Below, piece by piece: positions 1 to 7,875 of a DNA stretch of 23,429 nt. Below the pieces are notes generated by a model. It was not told the DNA's origin and did no database searches. It saw only the letters and a program-made list of their open reading frames with translations. Numbering within the stretch: the stretch's first letter is position 1; each line of letters begins with the position of its first letter. The translations under genes and the position numbers were made by a program. The DNA is from RGIG5327 sp045612485. GTDB taxonomy: Bacteria; Verrucomicrobiota; Lentisphaeria; Victivallales; UBA1829. The DNA is taken from positions 1-23,429 of the forward strand of contig JAZKZE010000162.1 of the NCBI GenBank assembly GCA_045612485.1, given 5' to 3'.

Positions 1-140
1 TACGCTCACAATTCCTTGTGAGCGTCCGCAAGGCGATTGCCCTGCGGTTCATTCGCACATCCACTGCGCGCTCGGCGGCAACCGCCTCGCCTGGCAACCG
101 AACATTTCTCTTTTTTCCATGATTTTATGGGACAGCTGTG
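1..140. repeat. 140-bp terminal inverted repeat, left copy
   Basis: Bases 1-140 are, base for base, the reverse complement of 23290-23429; identity stops sharply at 141. The repeat is GC-rich beside AT-rich flanks. It contains a perfect 10-bp hairpin with a TTCC loop (2-11 with 16-25), a 9-bp stem with one A.C mismatch and a GATT loop (26-34 with 39-47), and a GGCGG-CAA-CCGCC hairpin (74-86). It begins 14 bp beyond the proA stop codon, so proA transcripts would run into it. No transposase lies near. It may be a dispersed REP-like or structured-RNA repeat whose far side lies outside the window. The sequence identity is certain; its nature is inference. Confidence 0.93.
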
Positions 141-153
141 ATTTTTTTAATTT

Positions 154-1395
154 TCAATCCCTTATATGACCATTACCGACAGCCACATATTTATAGGTAC
201 ACAATTCGGAAGGGCCAACAGGTCCTCTTGCATGAAGTCTGTCTGTACTGATACCCACTACTGCTCCCATACCGTAATCCCCGCCGCCGGAAAGACGGGT
301 GGAGGCATTGACCAGAACAGAAGCAGAATCCACCTGTGAAATAAACTGTTCCGAAAGAAGAAGGGAATTGGTGATAATGCCGTCTGTATGGCCGGAGCCA
401 TATTTTGCAATGTGTTTTACCGCTTCATCCAGTCCGGAAACGATTTTTACGGAAAGGGTGGCGGCAAGATATTCTGTACTCCAGTCTTCTTCGAGAGCTT
501 TTTCTATTCCGGGAAGGATCACAAGAGTTTTTCCGCACCCTTTGAGAGTCACCCCTTTTTCCTGAAGAGCTTTCGCTATGGCTGGCAGAAGTCTTTCTGC
601 ACACTTTTCATCCACAAGAAGGGTTTCCAGAGCATTGCATACTTCCACTCTCTGGCATTTTGAATTGACAATCAATTTTACAGCGGTTTCTTCGTCAGCA
701 TCTTCTGCCACATATTGATGACAGATCCCGTCATAATGTTTGAGGACAGGGATCCTTGTACCTTCTGCAATGGCTTTGATAAGGCTTTTTCCGCCACGGG
801 GGATGATAAGATCGATATACTCATCCATCTTCAGAAGTTCAGCTACCGCCCCGTGATCAGTTCTTTCGATAAGCTGTACTGCATCGGCAGGAAGTCCCGC
901 TTCTACAGCTGCTTCCCGCATTGCTTCCGCCAGAACTTTATTGGTGCGGATGGATTCGGAACCGCCTTTCAGGATCACAGCATTGCCGCTTTTCAATGCT
1001 ACTGCTGCGGCATCGGTAGTCACATTGGGTCTTGCTTCATAGATGATAGCAATAACGCCTATGGGAATGGCTACTTTCTTTACCTGAAGTCCGGAAGGCA
1101 TGGTTTTTCCTTCCAGAACTCTGCCTGCCGCATCTGGAAGGGCTGCTGCTTCTTTCAGACGGTTCATCATATAGGTAAAGACTTTTTCTGTGACCTGCAA
1201 TCTTTTGCGGAAGGCATCTGTAAGGTTGGGGGCGGCGGCAAGATCTTCTGCATTCGCCTTGAAAAGAGCTTCTTTGCTTGCGGCAAGTTTTTCCGCCATG
1301 AGATTGAGGGCTTTTGTTCTGCGTTCGCCGGATAATGCCCGCATTTGAGAAGCGGCGGCCTTTGCCCGGATGGAAAGTTCTTCAATGGAAAGCAT
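154..1395 (-). CDS. proA: gamma-glutamyl phosphate reductase (glutamate-5-semialdehyde dehydrogenase)
   Basis: This enzyme catalyses the second step of proline synthesis: NADPH-dependent reduction of gamma-glutamyl phosphate to glutamate-5-semialdehyde in the cytosol. The 413-residue protein has the normal family length and aligns along its whole length. It shows the IPIGVIAIIYEARPNVT nucleotide-binding segment, LKSGNAVILKGGSE, and the active-site stretch around KCQRVEVCNALETLLV, whose VCNA cysteine is the expected nucleophile. The C-terminal LHARGPVGPSELCTYKY is typical. An AGGAAAA site lies about 10 bases before the ATG. It is 60 bp downstream of the phosphoesterase gene on the same strand, probably in one transcript. 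proB is not in the window, so proA is separated from its usual partner. Confidence 0.97.
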   Translation of the reverse strand: MLSIEELSIRAKAAASQMRALSGERRTKALNLMAEKLAASKEALFKANAEDLAAAPNLTDAFRKRLQVTEKVFTYMMNRLKEAAALPDAAGRVLEGKTMPSGLQVKKVAIPIGVIAIIYEARPNVTTDAAAVALKSGNAVILKGGSESIRTNKVLAEAMREAAVEAGLPADAVQLIERTDHGAVAELLKMDEYIDLIIPRGGKSLIKAIAEGTRIPVLKHYDGICHQYVAEDADEETAVKLIVNSKCQRVEVCNALETLLVDEKCAERLLPAIAKALQEKGVTLKGCGKTLVILPGIEKALEEDWSTEYLAATLSVKIVSGLDEAVKHIAKYGSGHTDGIITNSLLLSEQFISQVDSASVLVNASTRLSGGGDYGMGAVVGISTDRLHARGPVGPSELCTYKYVAVGNGHIRD

Positions 1396-1455
1396 AAATA
1401 TTTTTCCTTTTCTGGTTATGATATAAGATTTTTTTTTGTAAGAAAATGCCCGGGA

Positions 1456-2988
1456 TCAGAAAAGAGTTTTCATTTCGGCAAGGAAATATTTTTCAAGTGC
1501 GGAAGTTCCTTCTTTGGCGTACTCTGCGGAAAGATCCACGATTTTCACACAGGCATCTCCGGCAAGTTTTTCCTGTAAAAGACGCATGGTCTCTTCTTTA
1601 TCCGGAACTTCCTCCAGAGGAGCAAGAACCCGTATAAAGGCTCCGGGGGCAGCTTTCTGCTGCAACATTCTTACATTTCTCAAAATACCTTCCGAAGTCT
1701 TTTCACTGGAATCCCCTGCTTTGAGGTTTTCCATACCTGTATGTAAAATCACATATTTTGCACTTGTTTCATCCAGTTCTCCGTGCCGCAGACGCCAGAG
1801 CAGATTTTCATTTTTGTCCCCGATAAAACCGATATTGAGAACGCGGTAATTATTAAAAAATTCTGTATCCAGTTCCGGGGGACGGGGGTACATTTTATCT
1901 CCGTACCACCAGAAGCCGCCCCATCTGTGGATGATCCCGTCCCCGGCGATGACCACATCCGGCTTGACAACGATGGCATCATTTCTTAAAATCATGGCAT
2001 GACGGAAATGCCAGTCATAGGAGCCGTCGCCGGTTCCTTCCGCATCATACTCGTCATTGATGGTTCTGTGATCGGGATAATCCAGGGGTGTTTCGATCCA
2101 GCCCATGGTCGTGGCGCACCGCTGGATCTCATCATCGTGTATCCCGGAAAGCTGAAGATTGGCGATGACAGGTCCGTTGCCGGTAACGGTCACCCAGGTA
2201 ATGGAATCCATGATCCCGTACCGCAGGTCATCTCTTACCACCCCTTTGTCAAATCCGCCTCCGGCAGTTCCCAGCATATAATAGTTTTTGCCGTGACGTA
2301 CCGCTTTCACATGATTGTGCCAGTCGCCGCAGAAAAGTGTGTAATTTACATGATTGATCTTCCGTTCAAAGGCAAGAAATTTATCGCTTGTCCAGTCTAT
2401 GGGCATGTGGACAAAAAGGAAAGTCCAGCGGGCGTCTTTGTGGTCAAGAATGGTTTTTTCCGCCCAGGCAAACTGTTCATCGGTGATGCCCTGAACGGGA
2501 ACGCGGCCGTCTCTGCCTTCCATGGAATCCAGACAGACAAAGTGACAGTTTTTGTACATGAAATCATAATAGGTATTTTCCCCGTGACGTTTCTGCCATT
2601 CCGCTTTTGTTACTTCATGCCCTGTGGTCTTTCCGGGCCAGCCGAGGAAAATATCGTGATTGCCCACTACATAAAAGAAACGCATATCCAGTGTGGAAAT
2701 GAATTGATCCACTTCATCACTCTGTTCCCTGATGCTGTTTTCTGCCTGTTCCCTTCCTTTCAGACCGCTGCATCCTTCCATAAGGTCACCTACGCAAATG
2801 GTGAATTCCGGGCGGAGAAGGTTCAATGCTTTCATTGTTTTTCCGAAGAAACCGGGTCTTTCGCTTCCGCCTCTGTCGGCAATAATGGCAAAATGAAATT
2901 CGCCGGGATCATTGAGAAATTTCTGTTCTGTGTAGGGAATGGCAGACGTTTTATTTTCTGCGGTATCTTTTTTATCAAAGTCAAACAT
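1456..2988 (-). CDS. metallophosphoesterase fused to a degenerate SGNH (PAF-acetylhydrolase-like) domain
   Basis: 510 residues, two domains, no signal peptide. Residues about 31-290 form a calcineurin-like metallophosphoesterase: AIIADRGG (38, where DxH is usual, so the histidine is missing), VGDLMEG (67-68), GNHD (109-112), VHMP (H194) and GDWHNH (221-226). Residues about 330-510 resemble PAF-acetylhydrolase-type SGNH proteins: VVIAGDGIIHRW (block I), VLNIGFIGDKNENLLWRL (block II) and VILHTGMEN (block III). Block I reads GDG at 349-351 where the nucleophile motif is GDS, and no C-terminal DxxH is visible, so this half is probably a binding module and not an esterase. The substrate is unknown. 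The ATG follows a good AAAGGAG, with a promoter at 3039-3066. proA follows on the same strand. Confidence 0.85.
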   Translation of the reverse strand: MFDFDKKDTAENKTSAIPYTEQKFLNDPGEFHFAIIADRGGSERPGFFGKTMKALNLLRPEFTICVGDLMEGCSGLKGREQAENSIREQSDEVDQFISTLDMRFFYVVGNHDIFLGWPGKTTGHEVTKAEWQKRHGENTYYDFMYKNCHFVCLDSMEGRDGRVPVQGITDEQFAWAEKTILDHKDARWTFLFVHMPIDWTSDKFLAFERKINHVNYTLFCGDWHNHVKAVRHGKNYYMLGTAGGGFDKGVVRDDLRYGIMDSITWVTVTGNGPVIANLQLSGIHDDEIQRCATTMGWIETPLDYPDHRTINDEYDAEGTGDGSYDWHFRHAMILRNDAIVVKPDVVIAGDGIIHRWGGFWWYGDKMYPRPPELDTEFFNNYRVLNIGFIGDKNENLLWRLRHGELDETSAKYVILHTGMENLKAGDSSEKTSEGILRNVRMLQQKAAPGAFIRVLAPLEEVPDKEETMRLLQEKLAGDACVKIVDLSAEYAKEGTSALEKYFLAEMKTLF

Positions 2989-3038
2989 GGCAGCTCCTTT
3001 GTGGTAAGCAGGATTTATTTACATTTCATATAATAAAT

Positions 3039-3066
3039 AATATAATGCTTTGCAACTCTTTTTCAA
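3039..3066 (-). promoter_or_regulatory. predicted sigma70 promoter for the phosphoesterase-proA transcript
   Basis: Read on the minus strand, TTGAAA (3061-3066) and TATATT (3039-3044) are 16 bp apart, each 5/6 to consensus. The expected start near 3032 leaves a leader of about 45 bases before the ATG at 2988. The remaining gap (2989-3110) holds nothing else I recognise. Confidence 0.6.
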
Positions 3067-3110
3067 CAGGAACAGCAGAGGAGAAGTATAAAAATTGCGG
3101 GAGGAAAGGT

Positions 3111-3620
3111 TTATTTTTTATCTTCCGGGGATTTTTTTTCAGAAAGAGGGACGGTGCCGGAAAAAATTACCTCATTATTTTTTACACAGGAAAGGATCCA
3201 TTTCCCCTGAAGAATACTGCTTACAAAATAATAATTGGAATGTTTATTGCGGAAAAGAAGGCCCGTACGGATGAGTTTTTGCAGCGTTTCATTTCCGTAA
3301 AGAAGAGCTTTTCTGCTTTCCGGAGAGTTTTTCCGCATTTTTTTATCCGGTATCACTGAATTTATATAATTCCCCGTAAAGGAATTTGTTACGATCTGCA
3401 TTGTAAGGTCGGTAACCATTTGATCTGTGACAGAGGCGGCAAAGTGAGAAGAATGCCCATTATCAGAAGGGGTTTTCAAATAGGGGGAACTTTCCGGCAC
3501 CGGGTCATTTTCCGATGCTTTATCGTGGAAAAGATCTAAAACAGCACAGGAAGGCAGCAGCAGAGAAAGCAAAACTGCTGTCGTAAAAAGGGATATTTTT
3601 GAAAAATTTTTCTTCTGCAT
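3111..3620 (-). CDS. hypothetical lipoprotein
   Basis: I do not recognise the family. The reading frame is open from 3740, but the best start is the ATG at 3620: it has AGGGAAAA just upstream and immediately yields a lipoprotein signal, MQKKNFSKI then a hydrophobic stretch ending in the lipobox LLPSC. This gives 169 residues, with the mature protein starting at the cysteine (about residue 25). The mature part is hydrophilic, rich in Ser, Asn and Lys, with a segment around MVTDLTMQIVTNSF followed by predicted helix and strand. It ends in a charged KKSPEDKK tail. A weak promoter (TTGCTT, 17 bp, TAAATT at 3659-3687) lies upstream. It is divergent from rpmB. The lipidation call is good; function is unknown. 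Confidence 0.7.
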   Translation of the reverse strand: MQKKNFSKISLFTTAVLLSLLLPSCAVLDLFHDKASENDPVPESSPYLKTPSDNGHSSHFAASVTDQMVTDLTMQIVTNSFTGNYINSVIPDKKMRKNSPESRKALLYGNETLQKLIRTGLLFRNKHSNYYFVSSILQGKWILSCVKNNEVIFSGTVPLSEKKSPEDKK

Positions 3621-3726
3621 AATGTTTTCCCTGAATAAAATGAGCCTGAATATGGAACAATTTACAGCAAAATGAGTGTTTAAGCAAGTAAAAAATAATT
3701 TTTTTCCGGAATATTTTTGTGTGGAC

Positions 3727-3754
3727 TTGATTTTTGACAAAGTTGCATTATATT
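3727..3754 (+). promoter_or_regulatory. predicted sigma70 promoter for rpmB
   Basis: TTGATT (3727-3732) and TATATT (3749-3754) are 16 bp apart, putting transcription start near 3761, about 56 bases before rpmB. A perfect TTGACA at 3734-3739 has no matching -10 at normal spacing, so I prefer the first pair. The 3621-3816 gap holds the outward promoters of the lipoprotein gene and rpmB and nothing else I can identify. Confidence 0.45.
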
Positions 3755-3816
3755 AATTGCCTACGATTATAAAGACAAATCAATTTTAACGTTAATGATA
3801 AACAAGAGGTGACTCA

Positions 3817-4047
3817 ATGAGTAATGTATGTGAAATTTGCGGCAAAAAGAAAGCCTACGGTGCACGGATCATCCGTCGCGGTCTTGCCAAGAAAAAAGGT
3901 GGTATCGGTATGCACGTTGTGAAAGTATCTCCCCGCGTGTTTGAACCCAACATCCAGACTGTAAAGGTCAATGACAACGGCACCATCTGCCGCAAGAAAG
4001 TTTGCACTGCCTGCATCCGCAGCGGAAAAGTGACTAAAGTTTCCTGA
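3817..4047 (+). CDS. rpmB: 50S ribosomal protein L28
   Basis: Structural protein of the large ribosomal subunit. The 76-residue length is usual for L28. The sequence has the conserved opening MSNVCEICGKK, the RRGLAKKKGG basic stretch and a VSPRVFEPNIQTVKV core. Two cysteine pairs, CEIC near the N-terminus and CTAC near the C-terminus, make this the zinc-ribbon (C+) form and not the cysteine-free paralogue found in zinc-limited cells. AGAGGTGA precedes the ATG at good spacing. A hairpin terminator follows within about 30 bases. rpmB often sits beside rpmG, which is not present here. Identification is secure. Confidence 0.96.
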   Translation: MSNVCEICGKKKAYGARIIRRGLAKKKGGIGMHVVKVSPRVFEPNIQTVKVNDNGTICRKKVCTACIRSGKVTKVS

Positions 4048-4072
4048 TTTTCTTTTTATAAATTGTCCTTTG

Positions 4073-4112
4073 AAAGCGTAGGATTGCCCGGTGCATGAAT
4101 ACGCTTTTTTTT
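4073..4112 (+). terminator. intrinsic terminator after rpmB
   Basis: AAAGCGTA (4073-4080) pairs with TACGCTTT (4100-4107) around a 19-base loop, and the stem runs into eight T residues (4105-4112). It lies 25 bases past the rpmB stop and only 27 bases before the next ATG, so the downstream gene may depend on read-through. Confidence 0.75.
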
Positions 4113-4139
4113 ATTCCCGAACAAAATATGAGGTAAAAA

Positions 4140-5009
4140 ATGAAATTTTTTGAAAAATGCAAAGAGATCTTTGCAAAAAAGAAATGGGTCAGGATTGTTT
4201 CTTACGTCGTTGCCGCGATCATCATTCTTCTGGTGGGTGCCCATCTGTTTCTCGGTCATATCATCAAAGGCTCCATCCAGACGGTCGGACCTCTTGTGAC
4301 CGGTGTACCTATGAGTGTGAAAAGTGTAGGGATCAGTACTCTTGGTGACTTCGGTGTTTCTGTAAAAGATCTTGTGATCGGAAACCCCCAGGGATATTCT
4401 TCTCCCTATGCTCTGAAACTCGGCAATTTCCAGCTGAAAGTGAAAACTTTTTCCATTTTCTCCGGAAAGATAATTGTGGATAAACTTCTGCTCGAAGGTG
4501 TGGAAGTAAACTTTGAAACAAGTCTTATTGCCAGCAACCTTACGGACATCAACAACAATGTAACAAAGTATGTTCCCCAGCCTGCAAAATCTGATGACGG
4601 GGAAAAGAAGGAAGAAAAAGCTCCCCCGAAACTTCAGGTTAATGCCATTGATATGTCTGATATTACTGTGAGGATCGTTGCAAAAGGTGCAAATGCTGCC
4701 GGTGTACCCATCCCCATGGTACCCATTCACATGAAAGATCTTGGGACCGGACCTGACGGGATCACTCCCACAGCTCTTATCAATGAAATGTTCACCAAAC
4801 TTATTACCGGAATCACTTCCCTGGTTGCCTCCGGAGCCGGAGCTGTTGCTGACGGAGCCTCCTCCGCTGCCGGTGCCATTGCTGACGGAGCTTCTTCCGC
4901 TGCCGGTGCAGTGGGCGATGCTGCAAAAAGTGCCGGAAAAAGTGTGGAAGATGCCGGAAAAAATCTGGGTAAACAGTTCAAAGGGCTTTTCGGTGGCGAT
5001 AAGAAATAA
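4140..5009 (+). CDS. membrane-anchored AsmA-like protein with C-terminal 11-residue repeats
   Basis: 289 residues. A basic N-terminus precedes one transmembrane helix (about 18-40, VRIVSYVVAAIIILLVGAHL). Residues about 45-200 resemble the repeating beta segments of AsmA/DUF748-type proteins, for example VKSVGISTLGDFGVSVKDL followed by YALKLGNFQLKVK and KIIVDKLLLEGVEV. Such proteins sit in the inner membrane facing the periplasm and bear on envelope lipid traffic. A KKEEKAPPK linker splits this region. Residues 234-277 are four 11-residue units, GAVADGASSAA being the first, resembling LEA-type amphipathic repeats. It is much shorter than full AsmA, so it may be a membrane-sensing or stress protein. 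The ATG has GAGG upstream. The family call is moderate and the function unknown. Confidence 0.6.
   Translation: MKFFEKCKEIFAKKKWVRIVSYVVAAIIILLVGAHLFLGHIIKGSIQTVGPLVTGVPMSVKSVGISTLGDFGVSVKDLVIGNPQGYSSPYALKLGNFQLKVKTFSIFSGKIIVDKLLLEGVEVNFETSLIASNLTDINNNVTKYVPQPAKSDDGEKKEEKAPPKLQVNAIDMSDITVRIVAKGANAAGVPIPMVPIHMKDLGTGPDGITPTALINEMFTKLITGITSLVASGAGAVADGASSAAGAIADGASSAAGAVGDAAKSAGKSVEDAGKNLGKQFKGLFGGDKK
4839..4970 (+). repeat. four tandem 33-bp units encoding 11-residue repeats
   Basis: The units encode GAVADGASSAA, GAIADGASSAA, GAVGDAAKSAG and KSVEDAGKNLG. The first two are nearly identical in DNA as well as protein, which points to a recent duplication. The last two have diverged toward lysine and glutamate. 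It could expand or contract by slippage. Confidence 0.85.
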
Positions 5010-5034
5010 GTATTGCTTTCAATTTTCTGAATGT

Positions 5035-5071
5035 AAAAATCCATCTTCTTTACAGAAGGTGGATTTTTTTT
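5035..5071. terminator. bidirectional terminator between convergent genes
   Basis: A 15-bp stem (5035-5049 with 5054-5068, one wobble position) has a TTAC loop, with A-rich sequence on the left and a T run to 5071 on the right. It can therefore end both the plus-strand AsmA-like gene (stop 5009) and the minus-strand AraC gene (stop 5093). Confidence 0.85.
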
Positions 5072-5092
5072 ATGATTTTACCAGCTTTATTT

Positions 5093-5881
5093 TTACCTTG
5101 TATTTTTATGGCAGGAAAGAAAATTGGTTCGGTATTTTGATGGGGGCTGCCCGTAATGCAAATGAAATCTGCGGTGAAAATATCCGGGATCATGGAAGCC
5201 GCTGGAAAGAGCAATTTCTTTGACCGTCATGGATGTTTCCCGTAAAAGAAAACAGGCATGATCCAATCTTTTGCCGGTGAGCATATTATTAAAGGTTTCC
5301 CCGAAACTCTGCCGGAAGATCCTGCCCAGATATTCGGTATTGCAATGAAGATTTTCTGCTGTGGAGGCGAGTGTAAGATCTTCCTCCCTGAAATGAAGAA
5401 GCAGATACTCTTTTGCTGCTCCTGCAAGGGGGGTGACGGAACGATGGAGGGCAGGGGGTATATTTTCGCAGGAGGACCGTCTTATTTCCTGAATAATCAG
5501 TTGAAAAAGCAGATCCAGGATCTTGCGGTCAATGTTTACGCGGCTTTGTTCCACAAGAAAATTCTGTAAATATATCCCTGCAAAAGAATCCTCTTTACAT
5601 TTTCCACTTTGGGGCAGAGTGGCGAGAAAATCATCCATATCCTGAAAATGCAGCCAGAAAAAAATCAGATCTTTGGGGTATGGAGCTGTTCCGCCATGTT
5701 TTCTGCCCTTCCGCAGAAAAAGAAAACTTCCGGCAGTGAGGGTAAAGGAGTTTTCTTCCTCAAACATGCTCAAGGTCCCCCGCAGAACATAGATAAGTTC
5801 GTCACTTTCTATAACTCTTACGGCATGCTGTCCCACACCTCTGGAAATAAACTTTCCCGCATTATAAATTTGATATAACAT
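5093..5881 (-). CDS. AraC-family transcriptional regulator with cupin sensor domain
   Basis: 262 residues. The N-terminal half (about 15-75) is a cupin-like ligand-binding fold: ELIYVLRGTLSMFEE, FTLTAGSFLFLRKGRKH. The C-terminal 95 residues (about 157-251) hold two helix-turn-helix units of AraC/XylS type: LASTAENLHCNTEYLGRIFR and MTVKEIALSSGFHDPGYFHR, ending in GQPPSKYR. Such regulators usually bind a sugar and activate glycan genes. It is divergent from the GH127 gene over a 117-bp gap whose two promoters share a -35 hexamer, so it very probably controls that gene and itself. The ATG follows GTGGAGAAA. The ligand is unknown; an L-arabinose-containing product is the natural guess. Confidence 0.92.
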   Translation of the reverse strand: MLYQIYNAGKFISRGVGQHAVRVIESDELIYVLRGTLSMFEEENSFTLTAGSFLFLRKGRKHGGTAPYPKDLIFFWLHFQDMDDFLATLPQSGKCKEDSFAGIYLQNFLVEQSRVNIDRKILDLLFQLIIQEIRRSSCENIPPALHRSVTPLAGAAKEYLLLHFREEDLTLASTAENLHCNTEYLGRIFRQSFGETFNNMLTGKRLDHACFLLRETSMTVKEIALSSGFHDPGYFHRRFHLHYGQPPSKYRTNFLSCHKNTR

Positions 5882-5904
5882 ACGATTTTCTCCACTTTTT
5901 TTAT

Positions 5905-5955
5905 AAGATATTCCATACTTCCTTTGTTTGCAAATGTGAAACAGGCAAATATATT
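5905..5955. promoter_or_regulatory. back-to-back promoters of araC-type gene and GH127 gene sharing one palindromic -35
   Basis: The palindromic hexamer TTGCAA (5928-5933) reads the same on both strands. To the right, 16 bp away, is TATATT (5950-5955), serving the GH127 gene. To the left on the minus strand, 17 bp away, is TATCTT (5905-5910), serving the regulator gene. A 17-base motif at 5936-5952 lies in the GH127 spacer and recurs upstream of the GH42 gene. Confidence 0.5.
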
Positions 5956-5998
5956 AAACTATACTGGAAAAATATGATAAAAAACGGAAGTCCCCATT

Positions 5999-7864
5999 AT
6001 GAAAAAAATGTCTTTTGCAAAATTGAAAAATGTACGCCTTGATGATCCTGTATTTTCTTACAGACAGGATCAATTGAGGAAAGTGACCCTTCCTTCTGTT
6101 ATCGCCAAAACAGAAGAAAGTGGCAGGATCGATGCCTTTTCCCTTTCCTGGAAAGAAGGTATGGAAAAGAAGCCCCATTATTACTGGGATTCGGATGTGG
6201 CAAAGGTGATGGAAGGGATTGCTTATTCTCTTGCTCTCCGGGAAGATAAGAAACTGGAAAAACTCTATGACAGCTGGGTGGAAAAAATCTGTTCCGCCCA
6301 GCAGGAAGACGGATATTTAAATAGTTGCGTAACGACTCTTGAACCGGAAAAAAGATTTGCAAATCTTACTTTGAATCATGAACTTTACTGTGCCGGTCAT
6401 CTTATGGAAGCGGCTGTCGCCGGATATGAGGAACTGGGGAAAAGGAAGCTGCTGGACTGCCTCTGCCGTTATGCGGATCTTCTTGCCGGATATTTCGGAA
6501 AGGAAGAGGGAAAGAAAAGAGGCTGGCCCGGACATGAGGAAGTCGAACTTGCCCTTGCTAAAATGTATAAAGTAACCGGAAAAGAGGAATATAAAGATCT
6601 TATGCGGTACTTTATCAATGACAGGGGAACTGAACCCAACTATTTCCTTGAGGAAGGGTCATTGCGCAACATGATCCTTTACCGCAACTTTCAGGCTGTT
6701 GAACCTGTCCGGGAGCTGAAAGAAGTTTACGGACACGCTGTAAGAATGGTTTATCTGCTCTGCGGTATGGCGGATCTGGCGGAACTGGACAATGATACAG
6801 AACTTTTCAAGGTATGCGAAAGATTGTTTGAAGACATCACAAATAAGAAGATGTATATTACCGGCGGGATCGGCTCAAGTTTCAATGCGGAAAGTTTCAG
6901 TTGTTCCTACGATCTGACCAACGGTTCTCTTATGTATGCGGAAAGCTGTGCGGCAATGGGTCTGGCTCTTTTTGCCGGAAGAATGTTCCTCCTTACAAAA
7001 GAAAACAAATATATGGATATTCTGGAAAAATGTCTGTATAACGGGATCCTTTCCGGCATCAGCTTGAATGGAGATGAATTTTTCTATACAAACTATCTGG
7101 AAGTGGATGAAAACCTGCACGTTTATAATTCCGGAGCCAAAACAAGGCAGAAATGGTTTTCCTGTTCCTGCTGTCCCACCTCCTATACCCGTTTTATCCC
7201 GCAGATCGGGAATTTTCTCTTTACCACAGATGAAGAGGAAAATACCATTTATCTCAATATCCCTGCCGCCTGCTGTGCGGAACTTTCCTGCGGAAATCAG
7301 AAGATCCTTCTTACGGTGGAAGGCAATTACCCTTATGACGGCAATACCTGCGTAAGGATAGATTCCGACGGGGAATTTACTTTGAATATGCGGATACCTT
7401 CATGGTGCAGCAAATATGAGGTGAAACTCAACGGAACAAAACAGGATTCTTCTGTGATAAAAAGGGAATGGAAAAAAGGCGATAAAGTGGAACTCTTCCT
7501 GGATATGCCGCCAAAATTTATTTATGCAGACAGCCGTATTACAGGAAACTGCGGAAGAACCGCCATTGTACGGGGACCGGTCATTTATGCATTGGAAGAG
7601 ATCGATCAAAAGTGTCCTGTAAGGGAAATCGTATTGCGGCGGGATATTCCTCTTTCCCTTGTCCCCCTTCCGGCATCTTTCCCGGAAAATGTGAAAGGAA
7701 TTTCCATTACAGGAAAAGCATACCGGGAAAAAAGAGAGAATGACTCTCTCTATACCGATGACCCCGGTATATTGGAAGAAACGACCTTCCTTGCAGTCCC
7801 CTATGCCTTATGGCAGAACCGGGGCGAAAGCAATATGGCAGTCTGGATGAGATATAAATATTGA
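5999..7864 (+). CDS. GH127 beta-L-arabinofuranosidase
   Basis: Retaining glycosidase of family GH127 (DUF1680), releasing L-arabinofuranose from beta-linked arabinan or hydroxyproline-arabinoside chains. All 621 residues match: (alpha/alpha)6-barrel markers DGYLNS (105-109), NHELYCAGHLMEAAV (126-140) and GHEEVELALAKMY (178-190), then TGGIGS (288-293). The catalytic zinc set is visible: YAESC gives E315 and C317, and SCCPTS gives C391 and C392; by comparison with HypBA1 C391 is the nucleophile. E298 fits the acid/base. C-terminal beta-domains follow (MRIPSWCSKYEVKLNG). No signal peptide, so it acts on imported oligosaccharides. ATG at 5999 or 6008 (MKKM); GGAAG precedes both. Substrate detail is inferred from the family. 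Confidence 0.93.
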   Translation: MKKMSFAKLKNVRLDDPVFSYRQDQLRKVTLPSVIAKTEESGRIDAFSLSWKEGMEKKPHYYWDSDVAKVMEGIAYSLALREDKKLEKLYDSWVEKICSAQQEDGYLNSCVTTLEPEKRFANLTLNHELYCAGHLMEAAVAGYEELGKRKLLDCLCRYADLLAGYFGKEEGKKRGWPGHEEVELALAKMYKVTGKEEYKDLMRYFINDRGTEPNYFLEEGSLRNMILYRNFQAVEPVRELKEVYGHAVRMVYLLCGMADLAELDNDTELFKVCERLFEDITNKKMYITGGIGSSFNAESFSCSYDLTNGSLMYAESCAAMGLALFAGRMFLLTKENKYMDILEKCLYNGILSGISLNGDEFFYTNYLEVDENLHVYNSGAKTRQKWFSCSCCPTSYTRFIPQIGNFLFTTDEEENTIYLNIPAACCAELSCGNQKILLTVEGNYPYDGNTCVRIDSDGEFTLNMRIPSWCSKYEVKLNGTKQDSSVIKREWKKGDKVELFLDMPPKFIYADSRITGNCGRTAIVRGPVIYALEEIDQKCPVREIVLRRDIPLSLVPLPASFPENVKGISITGKAYREKRENDSLYTDDPGILEETTFLAVPYALWQNRGESNMAVWMRYKY

Positions 7865-7875
7865 GCAGCATGGAA

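Noticed and set aside
3734..3739. Perfect TTGACA upstream of rpmB as the -35 box
   Set aside because: No acceptable -10 lies 15-19 bp downstream. TTGATT at 3727 with TATATT at 3749 fits better.
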